Source: Enterobacter genomosp. O (GTDB taxonomy: Bacteria > Pseudomonadota > Gammaproteobacteria > Enterobacterales > Enterobacteriaceae). Taken from it: a stretch of DNA of 64,000 nt. Positions within the stretch are counted from its first letter, which is position 1, and every line of letters begins with the position of its first letter. Below the pieces are notes generated by a model, which searched no databases, was not told the origin of the DNA, and worked only from the letters and a program-made list of their open reading frames with translations. The DNA lies in contig NZ_LECZ01000024.1 of the NCBI RefSeq assembly GCF_001022965.1, positions 372,001 to 436,000 on the forward strand, read 5' to 3'. Below are positions 33,968 through 47,050 of the stretch, piece after piece. The position numbers and the translations under genes were made by a program.

Positions 33968-35257
33968 TCAGTGTGACGCTTTTTCGCTGTCGTCAGCGTC
34001 CAGTATCTCTTCTTCCGGGCGGATCACAGAGATCAGCTTGAAGATAAGGCTCAGACCCACGCCCACGATAGTCGCCAGCGCCATGCCTTTCAGCTCGGCC
34101 GCGCCGATGTGTACCTTCGCACCGCTCACGCCGATGATCAGGATCACCGAGGTCAGGATCAGGTTCTGCGCCTTGCTGTAATCCACTTTGGATTCAATCA
34201 GCACGCGAATACCGGACGCGCCGATCACACCGTACAGCAGCAGAGAGACGCCGCCCATTACCGGCACCGGAATGATCTGGATAGCGGCCGCCAGCTTACC
34301 GACGCAGGAGAGCAGAATGGCAATGATCGCCGCGCCGCCGATAACCCAGGTACTGTAGACGCGGGTAATCGCCATCACGCCGATGTTCTCACCGTAGGTA
34401 GTGTTTGGCGTAGAGCCAAAGAACCCGGAGATAATGGTCGAGAAGCCGTTAGCAAACATGGAGCGGTGCAGGCCCGGGTCGCGGATTAAATCGCGCTTGA
34501 CGATGTTCGCCGTCACCACCAGGTGGCCGACGTGCTCCGCAATCACCACCAGCGCCGCGGGCAGAATGGTGAAGATAGCAAACCATTCGAAGCGCGGGGT
34601 GTAGAAGGTTGGCAGAGCGAACCAGTGCGCCTGAGCGATGGGGGTAGTATCCACCACGCCCATTGCGAAGGAGAGCGCATAGCCCGCCAGCACGCCGATC
34701 AGGATCGGGATAATCGCCATGAAGCCGCGGAACAGCACGGAGCCAAACACCGTTACGCCCAGCGTCACCAGAGAGATGATAATGGTTTTGGTATCCGGTG
34801 ACTGACCGTCAGCAGGCAGCAGACCAGCCATATTCGCCGCCACGCCCGCCAGCTCCAGACCGATGACCGCAACGATGGCACCCATCGCGGCAGGCGGGAA
34901 CATGACGTCCAGCCAGCCGGTGCCGGCTTTCTTCACAATGAAGGAGACCACGCAGAACAGGACGCCACACATGATAAACCCGCCCAGCGCCACTTCATAA
35001 CCCAACGGCAGCAGCAGCAGAACCGGCGAGATAAACGCGAAGCTCGACCCCAGATACGCCGGGATTTTGCCTTTACAGATAAAGAGGTACAGCAGCGTAC
35101 CGATACCGTTAAACAGCAGCACGGTAGCCGGGTTAATGTGAAACAGGATTGGCACCAGCACGGTCGCGCCAAACATGGCGAACAGGTGCTGCAAACTAAG
35201 CGGGATAGTCTGTAAAAGCGGCGGTCTTTCACTCACCCCGATAGCACGGCGCGTCAT
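33968..35257 (-). CDS. uraA: Uracil:proton symporter UraA
   Basis: A 429-residue NAT/NCS2-family permease, same length as E. coli UraA, with 14 transmembrane segments. The uracil-binding Glu in VVIAEHVGHLV and the second in FGSTPNTTYGENIGVMAITRVYS (family signature) are present. It imports uracil with protons. It follows upp on the same strand after 86 bases that contain an attenuator-like hairpin. The C-terminal tail is charged (EEEILDADDSEKASH). Confidence 0.96.
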   Translation of the reverse strand: MTRRAIGVSERPPLLQTIPLSLQHLFAMFGATVLVPILFHINPATVLLFNGIGTLLYLFICKGKIPAYLGSSFAFISPVLLLLPLGYEVALGGFIMCGVLFCVVSFIVKKAGTGWLDVMFPPAAMGAIVAVIGLELAGVAANMAGLLPADGQSPDTKTIIISLVTLGVTVFGSVLFRGFMAIIPILIGVLAGYALSFAMGVVDTTPIAQAHWFALPTFYTPRFEWFAIFTILPAALVVIAEHVGHLVVTANIVKRDLIRDPGLHRSMFANGFSTIISGFFGSTPNTTYGENIGVMAITRVYSTWVIGGAAIIAILLSCVGKLAAAIQIIPVPVMGGVSLLLYGVIGASGIRVLIESKVDYSKAQNLILTSVILIIGVSGAKVHIGAAELKGMALATIVGVGLSLIFKLISVIRPEEEILDADDSEKASH

Positions 35258-35298
35258 AGTGTTTTCCTCTGAGTAGTATTGTTGTTGGTGTTTTATTC

Positions 35299-35328
35299 AA
35301 AAAAAAGCCGACTATCAAAGTCGGCTTA
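35299..35328 (-). terminator. Terminator or attenuator between upp and uraA
   Basis: On the minus strand AGCCGACT-loop-AGTCGGCT is followed by eight T residues, 16 bases after the upp stop. It should end part of the upp transcripts and lower uraA relative to upp. Confidence 0.85.
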
Positions 35329-35343
35329 TTTATCGTTATTCGA

Positions 35344-35970
35344 TTATTTCGTACCAAAGATCTTATCGCCGGCATCGCCCAGCCCCGGGATGATGTACCC
35401 GTGCTCGTTCAGCCCCTGGTCGATAGATGCGGTATACAGCTCAACGTCCGGGTGCGCTTTTTCCAGCGCCGCGATCCCTTCCGGTGCCGCAACCAGCACC
35501 AGCACCTTGATGCTGCTGCAGCCCGCTTTTTTCAGCAGGTCGATGGTAGCGATCATTGAACCGCCGGTCGCCAGCATCGGGTCAACCACCAGCGCCATAC
35601 GCTCGTCGATGTTAGACACCAGCTTCTGGAAGTAAGGAACCGGCTCCAGCGTCTCTTCATTACGGTAGATCCCGACCACGCTGATACGCGCGCTTGGCAC
35701 GTGCTCCAGCACGCCTTCCATCATGCCGAGACCGGCACGCAGGATTGGCACAACGGTAATTTTCTTACCTTTGATCTGCTCAACCTGCACCGGGCCGTTC
35801 CAGCCTTCGATGGTGACTTTTTCTGTTTCCAGATCGGAGGTCGCTTCGTAGGTCAGCAGGCTGCCGACTTCAGAGGCCAGTTCGCGAAAACGCTTCGTGC
35901 TGATGTCATGCTCACGCATCAGGCCCAACTTGTGTTTAACGAGTGGGTGTTTCACTTCCACAATCTTCAT
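35344..35970 (-). CDS. upp: Uracil phosphoribosyltransferase Upp
   Basis: A 208-residue enzyme identical in length to E. coli Upp. It makes UMP from uracil and PRPP in pyrimidine salvage. The PRPP-binding loop is [15 protein letters not shown], and the uracil site is in [25 protein letters not shown]. The start at 35970 ([16 protein letters not shown]) has a purine-rich AGGAG-like site upstream; the open frame before it is not conserved. It is the first gene of upp-uraA. Confidence 0.97.
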   Translation of the reverse strand: MKIVEVKHPLVKHKLGLMREHDISTKRFRELASEVGSLLTYEATSDLETEKVTIEGWNGPVQVEQIKGKKITVVPILRAGLGMMEGVLEHVPSARISVVGIYRNEETLEPVPYFQKLVSNIDERMALVVDPMLATGGSMIATIDLLKKAGCSSIKVLVLVAAPEGIAALEKAHPDVELYTASIDQGLNEHGYIIPGLGDAGDKIFGTK

Positions 35971-36084
35971 TCTCTTTCTCCTCTGAGGTGGCATCCGCAA
36001 AAAAATCGCGGGATTATACCGCTTTTTTCGGATTAGGCCATACCCATCTTGCTTGACGTATATCAAGCAAAGTGATTTAGAGAC

Positions 36085-36110
36085 AAAAAAACCGGAGGCG
36101 AAACTCCGGC
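36085..36110 (-). terminator. Terminator after the bglK-GH1 operon
   Basis: On the minus strand CCGGAG-TTTCGC-CTCCGG is followed by TTTTTTT. It lies after the BIME element downstream of the GH1 gene and before the upp promoter. Confidence 0.85.
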
Positions 36111-36126
36111 TTGGGTGCGGGGTTAT

Positions 36127-36194
36127 GCCGGGTGGCGCTAACGCTTACCCGGCCTACACGTCCCGTAGGCCCGGTAAGCGCAGCGCCACCGGGC
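36127..36194. repeat. BIME: two inverted REP units after the GH1 gene
   Basis: GCCGGGTGGCGCTAACGC...CCGGCCTAC is followed by GTAGGCCCGGTAAGCGC...GCCACCGGGC, almost touching the GH1 stop codon. Units match those at 33083 and 50547. Confidence 0.85.
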
Positions 36195-36196
36195 AA

Positions 36197-38531
<2,335 letters not shown>

Positions 38532-38551
38532 GCCTTCATCCCTCCTGAATG

Positions 38552-38573
38552 AAACTGAAACCGGTTTCAGTTT
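38552..38573. promoter_or_regulatory. LacI/GalR-type operator 1 upstream of bglK
   Basis: A perfect 22-base palindrome whose core is CTGAAACCGGTTTCAG, 21 bases before the bglK start. The core equals the known AscG operator TGAAACCGGTTTCA. No LacI-family gene is in the window, so the regulator is elsewhere. Confidence 0.82.
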
Positions 38574-38612
38574 ATGATGTTCATTCCGCAAACCGCTTGC
38601 AAGCAGATCGCC

Positions 38613-38624
38613 GAAACCGGTTTC
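38613..38624. promoter_or_regulatory. LacI/GalR-type operator 2 upstream of bglK
   Basis: A second GAAACCGGTTTC core, centred 56 bases from operator 1, about five helical turns. Two sites at that distance could allow DNA looping by a dimeric or tetrameric repressor. Confidence 0.78.
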
Positions 38625-38700
38625 ATTTTCGTGAACGGAGTCAAGTTTGCGCGCCGTCAGAGACGCAACATAAAAAAAAATCCTCTCGCCGAGAATAGGC

Positions 38701-38716
38701 TCGCAAACGTTTGCCT
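38701..38716. promoter_or_regulatory. PurR box upstream of purMN
   Basis: TCGCAAACGTTTGCCT carries the perfect core CGCAAACGTTTGC, 62 bases before the purM start. E. coli purMN is repressed by PurR with hypoxanthine or guanine. Confidence 0.88.
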
Positions 38717-38774
38717 GGACTGTTAGAATTGCGCCGATTTTTCTTACTAGCTATGCAATCGCGTGGGGACTTGA

Positions 38775-40453
<1,679 letters not shown>

Positions 40454-40461
40454 TTGGTTAT

Positions 40462-40496
40462 GTCGGGGAGCGCTGCCGCGCTTACCCGACCTGTAC
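40462..40496. repeat. Single degenerate REP unit between purN and ppk
   Basis: GTCGGGGAGCGCT...CGCTTACCCGACCTGTAC is a single, diverged REP unit just after the purN stop. It could form a hairpin at the end of the purMN message. Confidence 0.65.
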
Positions 40497-40554
40497 ATTG
40501 CATTACCCGATATCCCCTTCTCCAACCTTCTAAAATCCCCAACAAAAAAAATAA

Positions 40555-40574
40555 CTGTCATACTTTTCTGGCAC
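40555..40574 (+). promoter_or_regulatory. Weak candidate Pho box upstream of ppk
   Basis: CTGTCAT (40555-40561) and CTGGCAC (40568-40574) resemble PhoB half-sites, but their start-to-start spacing is 13 bases instead of 11. E. coli ppk is reported to be in the Pho regulon, so a site here is plausible but the match is poor. Confidence 0.3.
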
Positions 40575-40660
40575 TGTTGGACATATCGTGGAAATGCTCG
40601 CCATAATAAGGACGAGACGGATTTACCACGTCCTGTGATTGAACTGGAGTGTGAGCTGTA

Positions 40661-42721
40661 ATGGGTCAGGAAAAGTTATATATCGAGAAAGAGCTAAGCT
40701 GGTTAGCATTCAACGAACGTGTACTCCAGGAAGCGGCTGACAAAAGTAACCCGCTGATCGAGCGCATGCGTTTCTTGGGCATTTATTCCAATAACCTGGA
40801 TGAGTTCTATAAGGTTCGCTTTGCCGAGCTGAAAAGGCGCATCATCATTAGCGAAGAACAGGGCTTAAACTCTCACTCGCGTCATCTGCTGGGCAAAATC
40901 CAGTCCCGCGTGCTGAAAGCCGATCAGGAATTTGACGGCCTGTATAACGAACTCCTGCTGGAAATGGCGCGTAATCAAATCTTCCTGATTAACGAACGCC
41001 AGCTTTCCGTTAACCAGCAAAACTGGCTGCGCCACTACTTCAAACACTATCTGCGCCAGCACATTACCCCGATTCTGATCAACCGCGAAACCGATCTGGT
41101 GCAGTTCCTGAAAGATGACTACACCTACCTGGCGGTGGAGATCATTCGCGGTGAGTCTATCCGTTACGCGCTGCTGGAGATCCCGTCCGACAAGGTGCCA
41201 CGCTTTGTGAACCTGCCGCCGGAAACCCCGCGCAGACGCAAGCCGATGATCCTGCTGGATAACATCCTGCGCTACTGCCTGGACGACATCTTTAAAGGCT
41301 TCTTCGATTACGATGCGCTAAACGCCTACTCGATGAAGATGACCCGTGACGCCGAATATGACCTGGTGCACGAGATGGAAGCCAGCCTGATGGAGCTGAT
41401 GTCCTCCAGCCTGAAACAGCGCCTGACGGCCGAGCCGGTGCGCTTTGTTTATCAGCGCGATATGCCGGACGCCATGGTGGAGATGCTGCGCGATAAACTG
41501 ACCATTTCGCGCTATGACTCCATCGTGCCGGGTGGCCGCTACCACAACTTTAAAGACTTTATTGGCTTCCCGAACGTCGGCAAAGCCAATCTGGTCAACA
41601 AGCCGCTGCCGCGCCTGCGCCATCTGTGGTTCGATAAATTCCGCAACGGATTCGACGCCATTCGCGAACGCGATGTCCTGCTCTACTATCCGTACCACAC
41701 GTTCGAGCACGTGCTGGAACTGCTGCGTCAGGCCTCTTTCGACCCAAGCGTTCTGGCGATCAAAATCAACATCTACCGCGTGGCAAAAGATTCCCGCATC
41801 ATCGATGCGATGATCCATGCGGCGCACAACGCCAAAAAAGTGACCGTGGTGGTTGAGCTGCAGGCGCGCTTCGACGAAGAGGCGAATATTCACTGGGCGC
41901 GCCGTCTGACGGAAGCGGGCGTACACGTTATCTTCTCCGCGCCGGGGCTGAAAATTCACGCCAAGCTGTTCCTGATCTCCCGTAAAGAGGGCGACGATGT
42001 CGTGCGTTATGCCCACATCGGTACCGGGAACTTTAACGAGAAAACCGCGCGAATTTATACCGACTACTCGCTGCTGACCGCGGATGCCCGCATCACGAAC
42101 GAGGTGCGTCGCGTATTTAACTTTATTGAGAACCCGTACCGGCCGGTGAGCTTCGATTATCTGCTGGTGTCGCCGCAGAACTCGCGCCGCCTGCTGTACG
42201 ATATGATCGATAAAGAGATCGCCAATGCCCAGAAAGGGCTGTCGTCCGGCATCACGCTGAAGCTCAACAACCTGGTCGACAAAGGGCTGGTGGACAGGCT
42301 GTACGCGGCGTCCAGCTCCGGCGTGCCGGTTAACCTGCTGATCCGCGGCATGTGCTCCCTGATCCCGGAACTGGAAGGCATCAGCGACAATATTCGCGTG
42401 ATCAGCATTGTTGACCGTTACCTGGAACACGATCGGGTCTATATTTTTGATAATGCGGGTGATAAACAGGTCTATCTCTCTTCTGCAGACTGGATGACGC
42501 GCAATATTGACTACCGAATTGAAGTCGCGACGCCGCTGCTGGATCCGCGTCTGAAGCAGCAGATCCTCGACATCATCGAGATTCTGTTCAGCGATACCGT
42601 GAAAGCACGCTATATCGACAAAGAACTCAGTAACCGCTACGTACCGCGCGGCAACCGTCGTAAAGTGCGGTCGCAACTGGCGATTTACGACTATATCAAA
42701 TCACTCGAGCAACCCGATTAA
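40661..42721 (+). CDS. ppk: Polyphosphate kinase Ppk
   Basis: A 686-residue PPK1 (E. coli 688), which makes long-chain polyphosphate from ATP at the membrane. The N-terminal domain starts [19 protein letters not shown], followed by the head domain and two phospholipase-D-like C domains. The autophosphorylated His is in [11 protein letters not shown] (about residue 434), with the second catalytic His in the [12 protein letters not shown] segment. It precedes ppx by only three bases, so kinase and exopolyphosphatase are cotranscribed. Confidence 0.97.
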   Translation: MGQEKLYIEKELSWLAFNERVLQEAADKSNPLIERMRFLGIYSNNLDEFYKVRFAELKRRIIISEEQGLNSHSRHLLGKIQSRVLKADQEFDGLYNELLLEMARNQIFLINERQLSVNQQNWLRHYFKHYLRQHITPILINRETDLVQFLKDDYTYLAVEIIRGESIRYALLEIPSDKVPRFVNLPPETPRRRKPMILLDNILRYCLDDIFKGFFDYDALNAYSMKMTRDAEYDLVHEMEASLMELMSSSLKQRLTAEPVRFVYQRDMPDAMVEMLRDKLTISRYDSIVPGGRYHNFKDFIGFPNVGKANLVNKPLPRLRHLWFDKFRNGFDAIRERDVLLYYPYHTFEHVLELLRQASFDPSVLAIKINIYRVAKDSRIIDAMIHAAHNAKKVTVVVELQARFDEEANIHWARRLTEAGVHVIFSAPGLKIHAKLFLISRKEGDDVVRYAHIGTGNFNEKTARIYTDYSLLTADARITNEVRRVFNFIENPYRPVSFDYLLVSPQNSRRLLYDMIDKEIANAQKGLSSGITLKLNNLVDKGLVDRLYAASSSGVPVNLLIRGMCSLIPELEGISDNIRVISIVDRYLEHDRVYIFDNAGDKQVYLSSADWMTRNIDYRIEVATPLLDPRLKQQILDIIEILFSDTVKARYIDKELSNRYVPRGNRRKVRSQLAIYDYIKSLEQPD

Positions 42722-42724
42722 CCT

Positions 42725-44263
42725 ATGCCGATAAATGATAAGACCCCACGCCCGCAGGAATTCGCCGCGGTCGATCTTGGCTCTAACAGTTTCCACATGG
42801 TCATCGCCCGTGAGGTGGATGGCGCGCTGCAAATCATCGGTCGTCTGAAGCAGCGCGTGCACCTGGCGGATGGCCTTGACGAGCGCAGCATGCTTAGCGA
42901 AGAGGCAATGGAGCGTGGGTTAAACTGCCTGTCGCTGTTTGCCGAACGCCTGCAGGGCTTCTCGCCCTCCAGCGTATGCATCGTGGGCACCCACACCCTG
43001 CGACAGGCGATGAACGCGCCAGAATTCCTCAAGCGGGCCGAAAAAGTGATCCCCTACCCGATTGAGATCATCTCCGGCAACGAAGAGGCGCGTCTGATTT
43101 TCATGGGCGTTGAACACACCCAGCCGGAAAAAGGGCGCAAGCTGGTTATCGACATCGGCGGCGGCTCTACGGAGCTGGTGATCGGCGAAGACTTTGAGCC
43201 GCGCCTGGTGGAAAGCCGCCGTATGGGCTGCGTCAGCTTCGCGCAGATGTATTTCCCGGGCGGCACCATCACCCGTGAAAATTTCCAGCGCGCGCGTATG
43301 GCCGCTGTCCAGAAGCTGGAAAACCTGGCCTGGCAGTACCGTATTCAGGGCTGGAATGTCGCGCTGGGCGCGTCAGGCACCATCAAAGCGGCGCATGAAG
43401 TGCTGCTGGCGATGGGTGAAAAAGACGGGTTTATCACGCCCGAGCGCCTGACGCTGCTTACCGAAGAAGTACTGAAACATAAAAGCTTCGACGCCCTAAG
43501 CCTGCCGGGTCTTTCCGACGAGCGCAAAGCGGTCTTCGTGCCGGGCCTGGCTATCCTCTGCGGCGTGTTTGATGCGCTGGCCATTAAAGAGCTGCGTCTT
43601 TCTGACGGCGCGCTGCGTGAAGGTGTGCTGTATGAGATGGAAGGCCGCTTCCGCCATCAGGATATCCGCAGCCGCACCGCGCAAAGCCTGGCAAACCAGT
43701 ACAACATCGACCGTGAACAGGCGAAGCGCGTGCTGGAAACGACCGTTCAGATGTACGATCAGTGGCAGGAGCAGAACCCTAAGCTGGCCCATCCGCAGCT
43801 TGCCGCCCTGCTGAAATGGGCCGCGATGCTGCACGAAGTGGGACTGAACATTAACCACAGCGGGATGCACCGCCATTCGGCCTATATTCTGCAAAACAGC
43901 GATCTGCCCGGCTTCAACCAGGAGCAGCAAACCATGATGGCAACCCTGGTGCGCTATCACCGTAAAGCCATCAAGCTCGACGATCTGCCGCGCTTCACGC
44001 TGTTCAAGAAGAAGCAGTTCCTGCCGATGATTCAGCTGCTGCGCCTGGGCGTGCTGCTCAACAACCAGCGTCAGGCCACCACCACGCCGCCAACGCTGAA
44101 GCTGAAAACCGACGACCATCACTGGACGCTGAGCTTCCCACACGACTGGTTTAGCCAGAACGCGCTGGTCCTGCTGGACCTGGAAAAAGAGCAGCAGTAC
44201 TGGGAAGCGGTCACCGGCTGGCTGCTCAAAATCGAAGAAGAGAGCGCCGACGTCGCCGCGTAA
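42725..44263 (+). CDS. ppx: Exopolyphosphatase Ppx
   Basis: A 512-residue protein (E. coli 513) of the ASKHA superfamily. Phosphate-binding loops are [13 protein letters not shown] near the start and [14 protein letters not shown] around residue 145; a catalytic Glu lies in [11 protein letters not shown]. The C-terminal part is an HD-like helical domain with [19 protein letters not shown]. Ppx releases phosphate from the ends of polyphosphate and is inhibited by (p)ppGpp. It ends five bases from the convergent yfgF stop. Confidence 0.97.
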   Translation: MPINDKTPRPQEFAAVDLGSNSFHMVIAREVDGALQIIGRLKQRVHLADGLDERSMLSEEAMERGLNCLSLFAERLQGFSPSSVCIVGTHTLRQAMNAPEFLKRAEKVIPYPIEIISGNEEARLIFMGVEHTQPEKGRKLVIDIGGGSTELVIGEDFEPRLVESRRMGCVSFAQMYFPGGTITRENFQRARMAAVQKLENLAWQYRIQGWNVALGASGTIKAAHEVLLAMGEKDGFITPERLTLLTEEVLKHKSFDALSLPGLSDERKAVFVPGLAILCGVFDALAIKELRLSDGALREGVLYEMEGRFRHQDIRSRTAQSLANQYNIDREQAKRVLETTVQMYDQWQEQNPKLAHPQLAALLKWAAMLHEVGLNINHSGMHRHSAYILQNSDLPGFNQEQQTMMATLVRYHRKAIKLDDLPRFTLFKKKQFLPMIQLLRLGVLLNNQRQATTTPPTLKLKTDDHHWTLSFPHDWFSQNALVLLDLEKEQQYWEAVTGWLLKIEEESADVAA

Positions 44264-44267
44264 CGGC

Positions 44268-46508
44268 TCAGGCGTCCGCGGTGGACGCCTCAGCTTCCAG
44301 CAGCGACTCAAGCGGTGCTGGCCTGCCAATCAGATAACCCTGCACGTAATCGATGCCTAGCGCGTGAACCGCGCTACGTATCTCTTCGGTCTCAACATAC
44401 TCTGCCACCACCAGCATTTTCTTCATGCGCGCCAGATGGCAGATCGAAGCCACTATCTGGTAATCCAGGCTGTTATTGACGATATTGCGGATAAAGCTGC
44501 CGTCGATCTTGAGTATGTCCGCATCCACGCTTTTCAGCCGCGCATAGCTCGCGTACCCGGTGCCGAAATCATCAATCGCAATGCGTACCCCCATTTTCTG
44601 CAGCTGCTGGAGGATGTGTAGCGCCTGCTCCCCGCTGCCGAAGGTGCTGCACTCGGTCACCTCAAAAATCAGCTGCCACGGCTCAATGGCGTATTTCGCC
44701 AGCAGGCGGCTGACCTCAAGCGGGAACTGCACCCGACACACGGTTGACGGGGCCAGGTTAATGGCAAAACGCTGGCCGGGCAGCCTTTCGCGATGCGCGG
44801 CCAGGAAGCGCAGGGTGTGCTCCAGCACCCATAAATCCACCCGCGAGGACAAACCAAACTCCTGTGCGACGGGCAAGAATAGATCGGGAGAGATCAATAC
44901 CCCGTTGATATCCGGCATCCGCAGCAGGACTTCGTGATAGCGATCGCCACGCAGGCCGCGAACGGGCTGCGCCAGCAGGGTGAATTCGTTGTTATCGAGC
45001 GCCTTTTGCAGGCGGCTCATCATGGCGACTTTATCCTTCAGGCTGCGCTGCAAATGGACCGCACCACGCTGCTGAAGATTTTCCGGATGGTTGGAGGAGA
45101 GCGACAGATCGGCAACCACCCCGAGCTCCCCCAGGACCAGGTAGAGATGGTTAACCGGAGACCGTACATAGCAGTAGCTCACGCCAACCTGCGGCTGCAG
45201 CGGCATGCCGTCCCAGACGAAGCGGAATTGTTTGATATGCTCGTCCAGGGCCTCAATCCGCTGCTGGTGCGATTCCGCGTTGAGTCGCACCGCCAGGTCA
45301 TACCCGGTCAGGTGGTATACCTGCTCATTGGGCTGGAGCGTGCCGTTAACCCACTGCGCCAGCTGCTGCTTGTACAAAATACGCAGCAACACGCCGTAAT
45401 TTCGGCCCAGAATTTCCAGCTCCGGAATACGCAGCAGGCAGAGCGCCGACCACGGGTTCTTCGCCAGATCGCGCGTCAAGGCCCGAAGGTTAGGCATGTG
45501 CACGACCGGGTCGAGCAGCGCCAGCCTGCGGGAACGTTTATTCACGGCGCGCTGGCGAGTTGCCAGCATTGACATATAAATCACCACAAACGAGAAGACC
45601 AGGTAGCTGGAAGAGGTGATCGCCAGCTGAATGTCATACCCCTGATTCACCGGGATATAGTGGTAAAAATAGTGAATAGACACCAGCAGCACCGGCGTCC
45701 AGATCAGCGATATCAGCTTATAGCCAAAACGCATCGCGCCCCAGAGCATCACCGGCATCAGCAGCGACAGGGTGTAGTTGGTGGTGAAAATGGAGCTGTT
45801 TTCATTCATCGGCAGCAGCAGCAGCGAAAGCAGCCCGCCAAGCGCAATCGCCCACAGTAAAAACTCCACGATCGTCACCTTTTTGTCTATCTGGGAGCGG
45901 ATCTGCGAGACAAGGCTTTTGACATAACGCGGATGGCGAATCAGGCGGATTAGCAGATAGCTCAACGGCACGCCCGTCAGCCCGCTGACCAGCAGCGCCT
46001 GGTAGTTAATGAGCGTGCGAATATTGAGAGGGTTTAATCCCGCCAGGCTCTGTCGGCTCTCATACACGCCCAGATAGACCGCAAACTGAAACAGCACCAG
46101 AAACAGCGTTGCGGGGCAGAAGACCTGCCAGAAGATGCGCTGCGCCATCAGCCGGACGTCGCCGTAAGCCGTCATATTCCGTCGGGGCGCAAACACCCGG
46201 TAACCGCCCCAGCTGAGCACTAAAGGGATGATAAAATGGAGCATACCGGCGACGGTTTCAAACATCCCGACCGACGGGTAATAGCGGATAAACAGCGACA
46301 GCGCGATCCCGGGAAGGGCTCCCAGGCCAAAGAACATCATCAGCGAAAGCAAAAACGAGAGGGGCAAATAATAGAGTGCCGCAATACCGTCGCCCAGCTG
46401 CGTGAATGTATTCGCGACGCTCAGTACGGGAAGTAAAACCACAGGCAAAATAAGCGGCAATGCCCACCAGCGGTTTTCATTTCTTATCAGGAAAGCGAGA
46501 ATTTTCAT
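44268..46508 (-). CDS. yfgF: Cyclic-di-GMP phosphodiesterase YfgF (PdeF)
   Basis: A 746-residue membrane protein (E. coli 747). An N-terminal MASE1-type region (about 1-310) contains eight or more transmembrane helices. A GGDEF domain follows (about 330-480) in which the active-site motif is replaced by LTGYD, so it cannot make c-di-GMP. The C-terminal EAL domain (about 490-735) is intact: EVL in place of EAL, then EVTE, AIDDFGTGYAS, KIDGSF and VAEYVET. E. coli YfgF is an FNR-activated anaerobic phosphodiesterase that affects the cell surface. A good FNR site lies upstream. Confidence 0.95.
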   Translation of the reverse strand: MKILAFLIRNENRWWALPLILPVVLLPVLSVANTFTQLGDGIAALYYLPLSFLLSLMMFFGLGALPGIALSLFIRYYPSVGMFETVAGMLHFIIPLVLSWGGYRVFAPRRNMTAYGDVRLMAQRIFWQVFCPATLFLVLFQFAVYLGVYESRQSLAGLNPLNIRTLINYQALLVSGLTGVPLSYLLIRLIRHPRYVKSLVSQIRSQIDKKVTIVEFLLWAIALGGLLSLLLLPMNENSSIFTTNYTLSLLMPVMLWGAMRFGYKLISLIWTPVLLVSIHYFYHYIPVNQGYDIQLAITSSSYLVFSFVVIYMSMLATRQRAVNKRSRRLALLDPVVHMPNLRALTRDLAKNPWSALCLLRIPELEILGRNYGVLLRILYKQQLAQWVNGTLQPNEQVYHLTGYDLAVRLNAESHQQRIEALDEHIKQFRFVWDGMPLQPQVGVSYCYVRSPVNHLYLVLGELGVVADLSLSSNHPENLQQRGAVHLQRSLKDKVAMMSRLQKALDNNEFTLLAQPVRGLRGDRYHEVLLRMPDINGVLISPDLFLPVAQEFGLSSRVDLWVLEHTLRFLAAHRERLPGQRFAINLAPSTVCRVQFPLEVSRLLAKYAIEPWQLIFEVTECSTFGSGEQALHILQQLQKMGVRIAIDDFGTGYASYARLKSVDADILKIDGSFIRNIVNNSLDYQIVASICHLARMKKMLVVAEYVETEEIRSAVHALGIDYVQGYLIGRPAPLESLLEAEASTADA

Positions 46509-46642
46509 AGATGCCCGGTTAAACCCCTATCGCTCCAGAGGGAAAATAAAGACAGGCATCCAACCTGACGTACGCGCTGCCCGGCAACGTGCGGGGCGAA
46601 CAGTGTGGAGGAAGGATTTTAAATATCAGGGCCGGGAATCCG

Positions 46643-46656
46643 TTGACTTAAATCAA
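46643..46656. promoter_or_regulatory. FNR site upstream of yfgF
   Basis: TTGACTTAAATCAA matches the FNR consensus TTGAT-N4-ATCAA at nine of ten positions. It is centred 141 bases before the yfgF ATG. FNR control of yfgF is known in E. coli. Confidence 0.65.
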
Positions 46657-46730
46657 ACTAATTTACGCAAATAACGCTTTGTGATGTTTTTTTTGAAATA
46701 ATTTTCTTCATATTATCAATATGGTAAATG

Positions 46731-46761
46731 CATTAATTAAATTCAATAACATCAATTAATG
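46731..46761. promoter_or_regulatory. Inverted repeat near the yfgG promoter
   Basis: CATTAATT and AATTAATG are perfect eight-base arms 15 bases apart in very AT-rich DNA, about 100 bases before yfgG. This may be a binding site for an unidentified regulator, or chance in AT-rich sequence. Confidence 0.3.
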
Positions 46762-46861
46762 TAAACATTGACGGTTATTTACACACAGCAGAATTGACCC
46801 CCTCTTCCCGCTGTGCCTTAATATCCTCATCGCCCAAATGGGCTTACCCAGGAAAAACAGA

Positions 46862-47050
46862 GTGAGTCAGGTCACGCGTATGCGCAAACGACATCGATTT
46901 AACACCCGGATGACCCGCATCATACTGCTCATCAGCTTCCTGTTTTTCTTTGGCCGCTTCGTTTACTCTTCGATTGGCGCCTGGTACCACCATCAGGATA
47001 AAACCCACTCACAGCAATCCAGCCTGACCGTCGACACCGCTGACCGCTAG
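46862..47050 (+). CDS. yfgG: Small membrane protein YfgG
   Basis: A 62-residue protein (E. coli 63) starting at GTG (46862). The start gives MSQVTRMRKRHRFNTRMTRI, a basic N-terminus, followed by one transmembrane helix (IILLISFLFFFGRFVY) and a polar tail with HH and H residues. I recall that E. coli YfgG has been linked to nickel/cobalt stress; the mechanism is unknown. An in-frame ATG eight codons upstream is not conserved. Its stop overlaps the 3' end of the convergent LysR gene by four bases. Confidence 0.88.
   Translation: MSQVTRMRKRHRFNTRMTRIILLISFLFFFGRFVYSSIGAWYHHQDKTHSQQSSLTVDTADR

Larger units (their letters stand above)
46509..46861. other. Divergent intergenic region yfgF/yfgG
   Basis: About 350 AT-rich bases between the divergent yfgF and yfgG. 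They contain an FNR-like site (46643-46656) and an inverted repeat (46731-46761). I see no gene or structured RNA. Confidence 0.6.

Noticed and set aside
40555-40574. Confident Pho box before ppk
   Set aside because: Half-sites are recognisable but spaced 13 instead of 11 bases, so I list it only as weak.
41318-42676. Long minus-strand open frame (452 codons) inside ppk
   Set aside because: It is fully antisense to a well-conserved enzyme, has no ribosome-binding site and its product is unlike known proteins. It is a by-product of GC-rich codon use.
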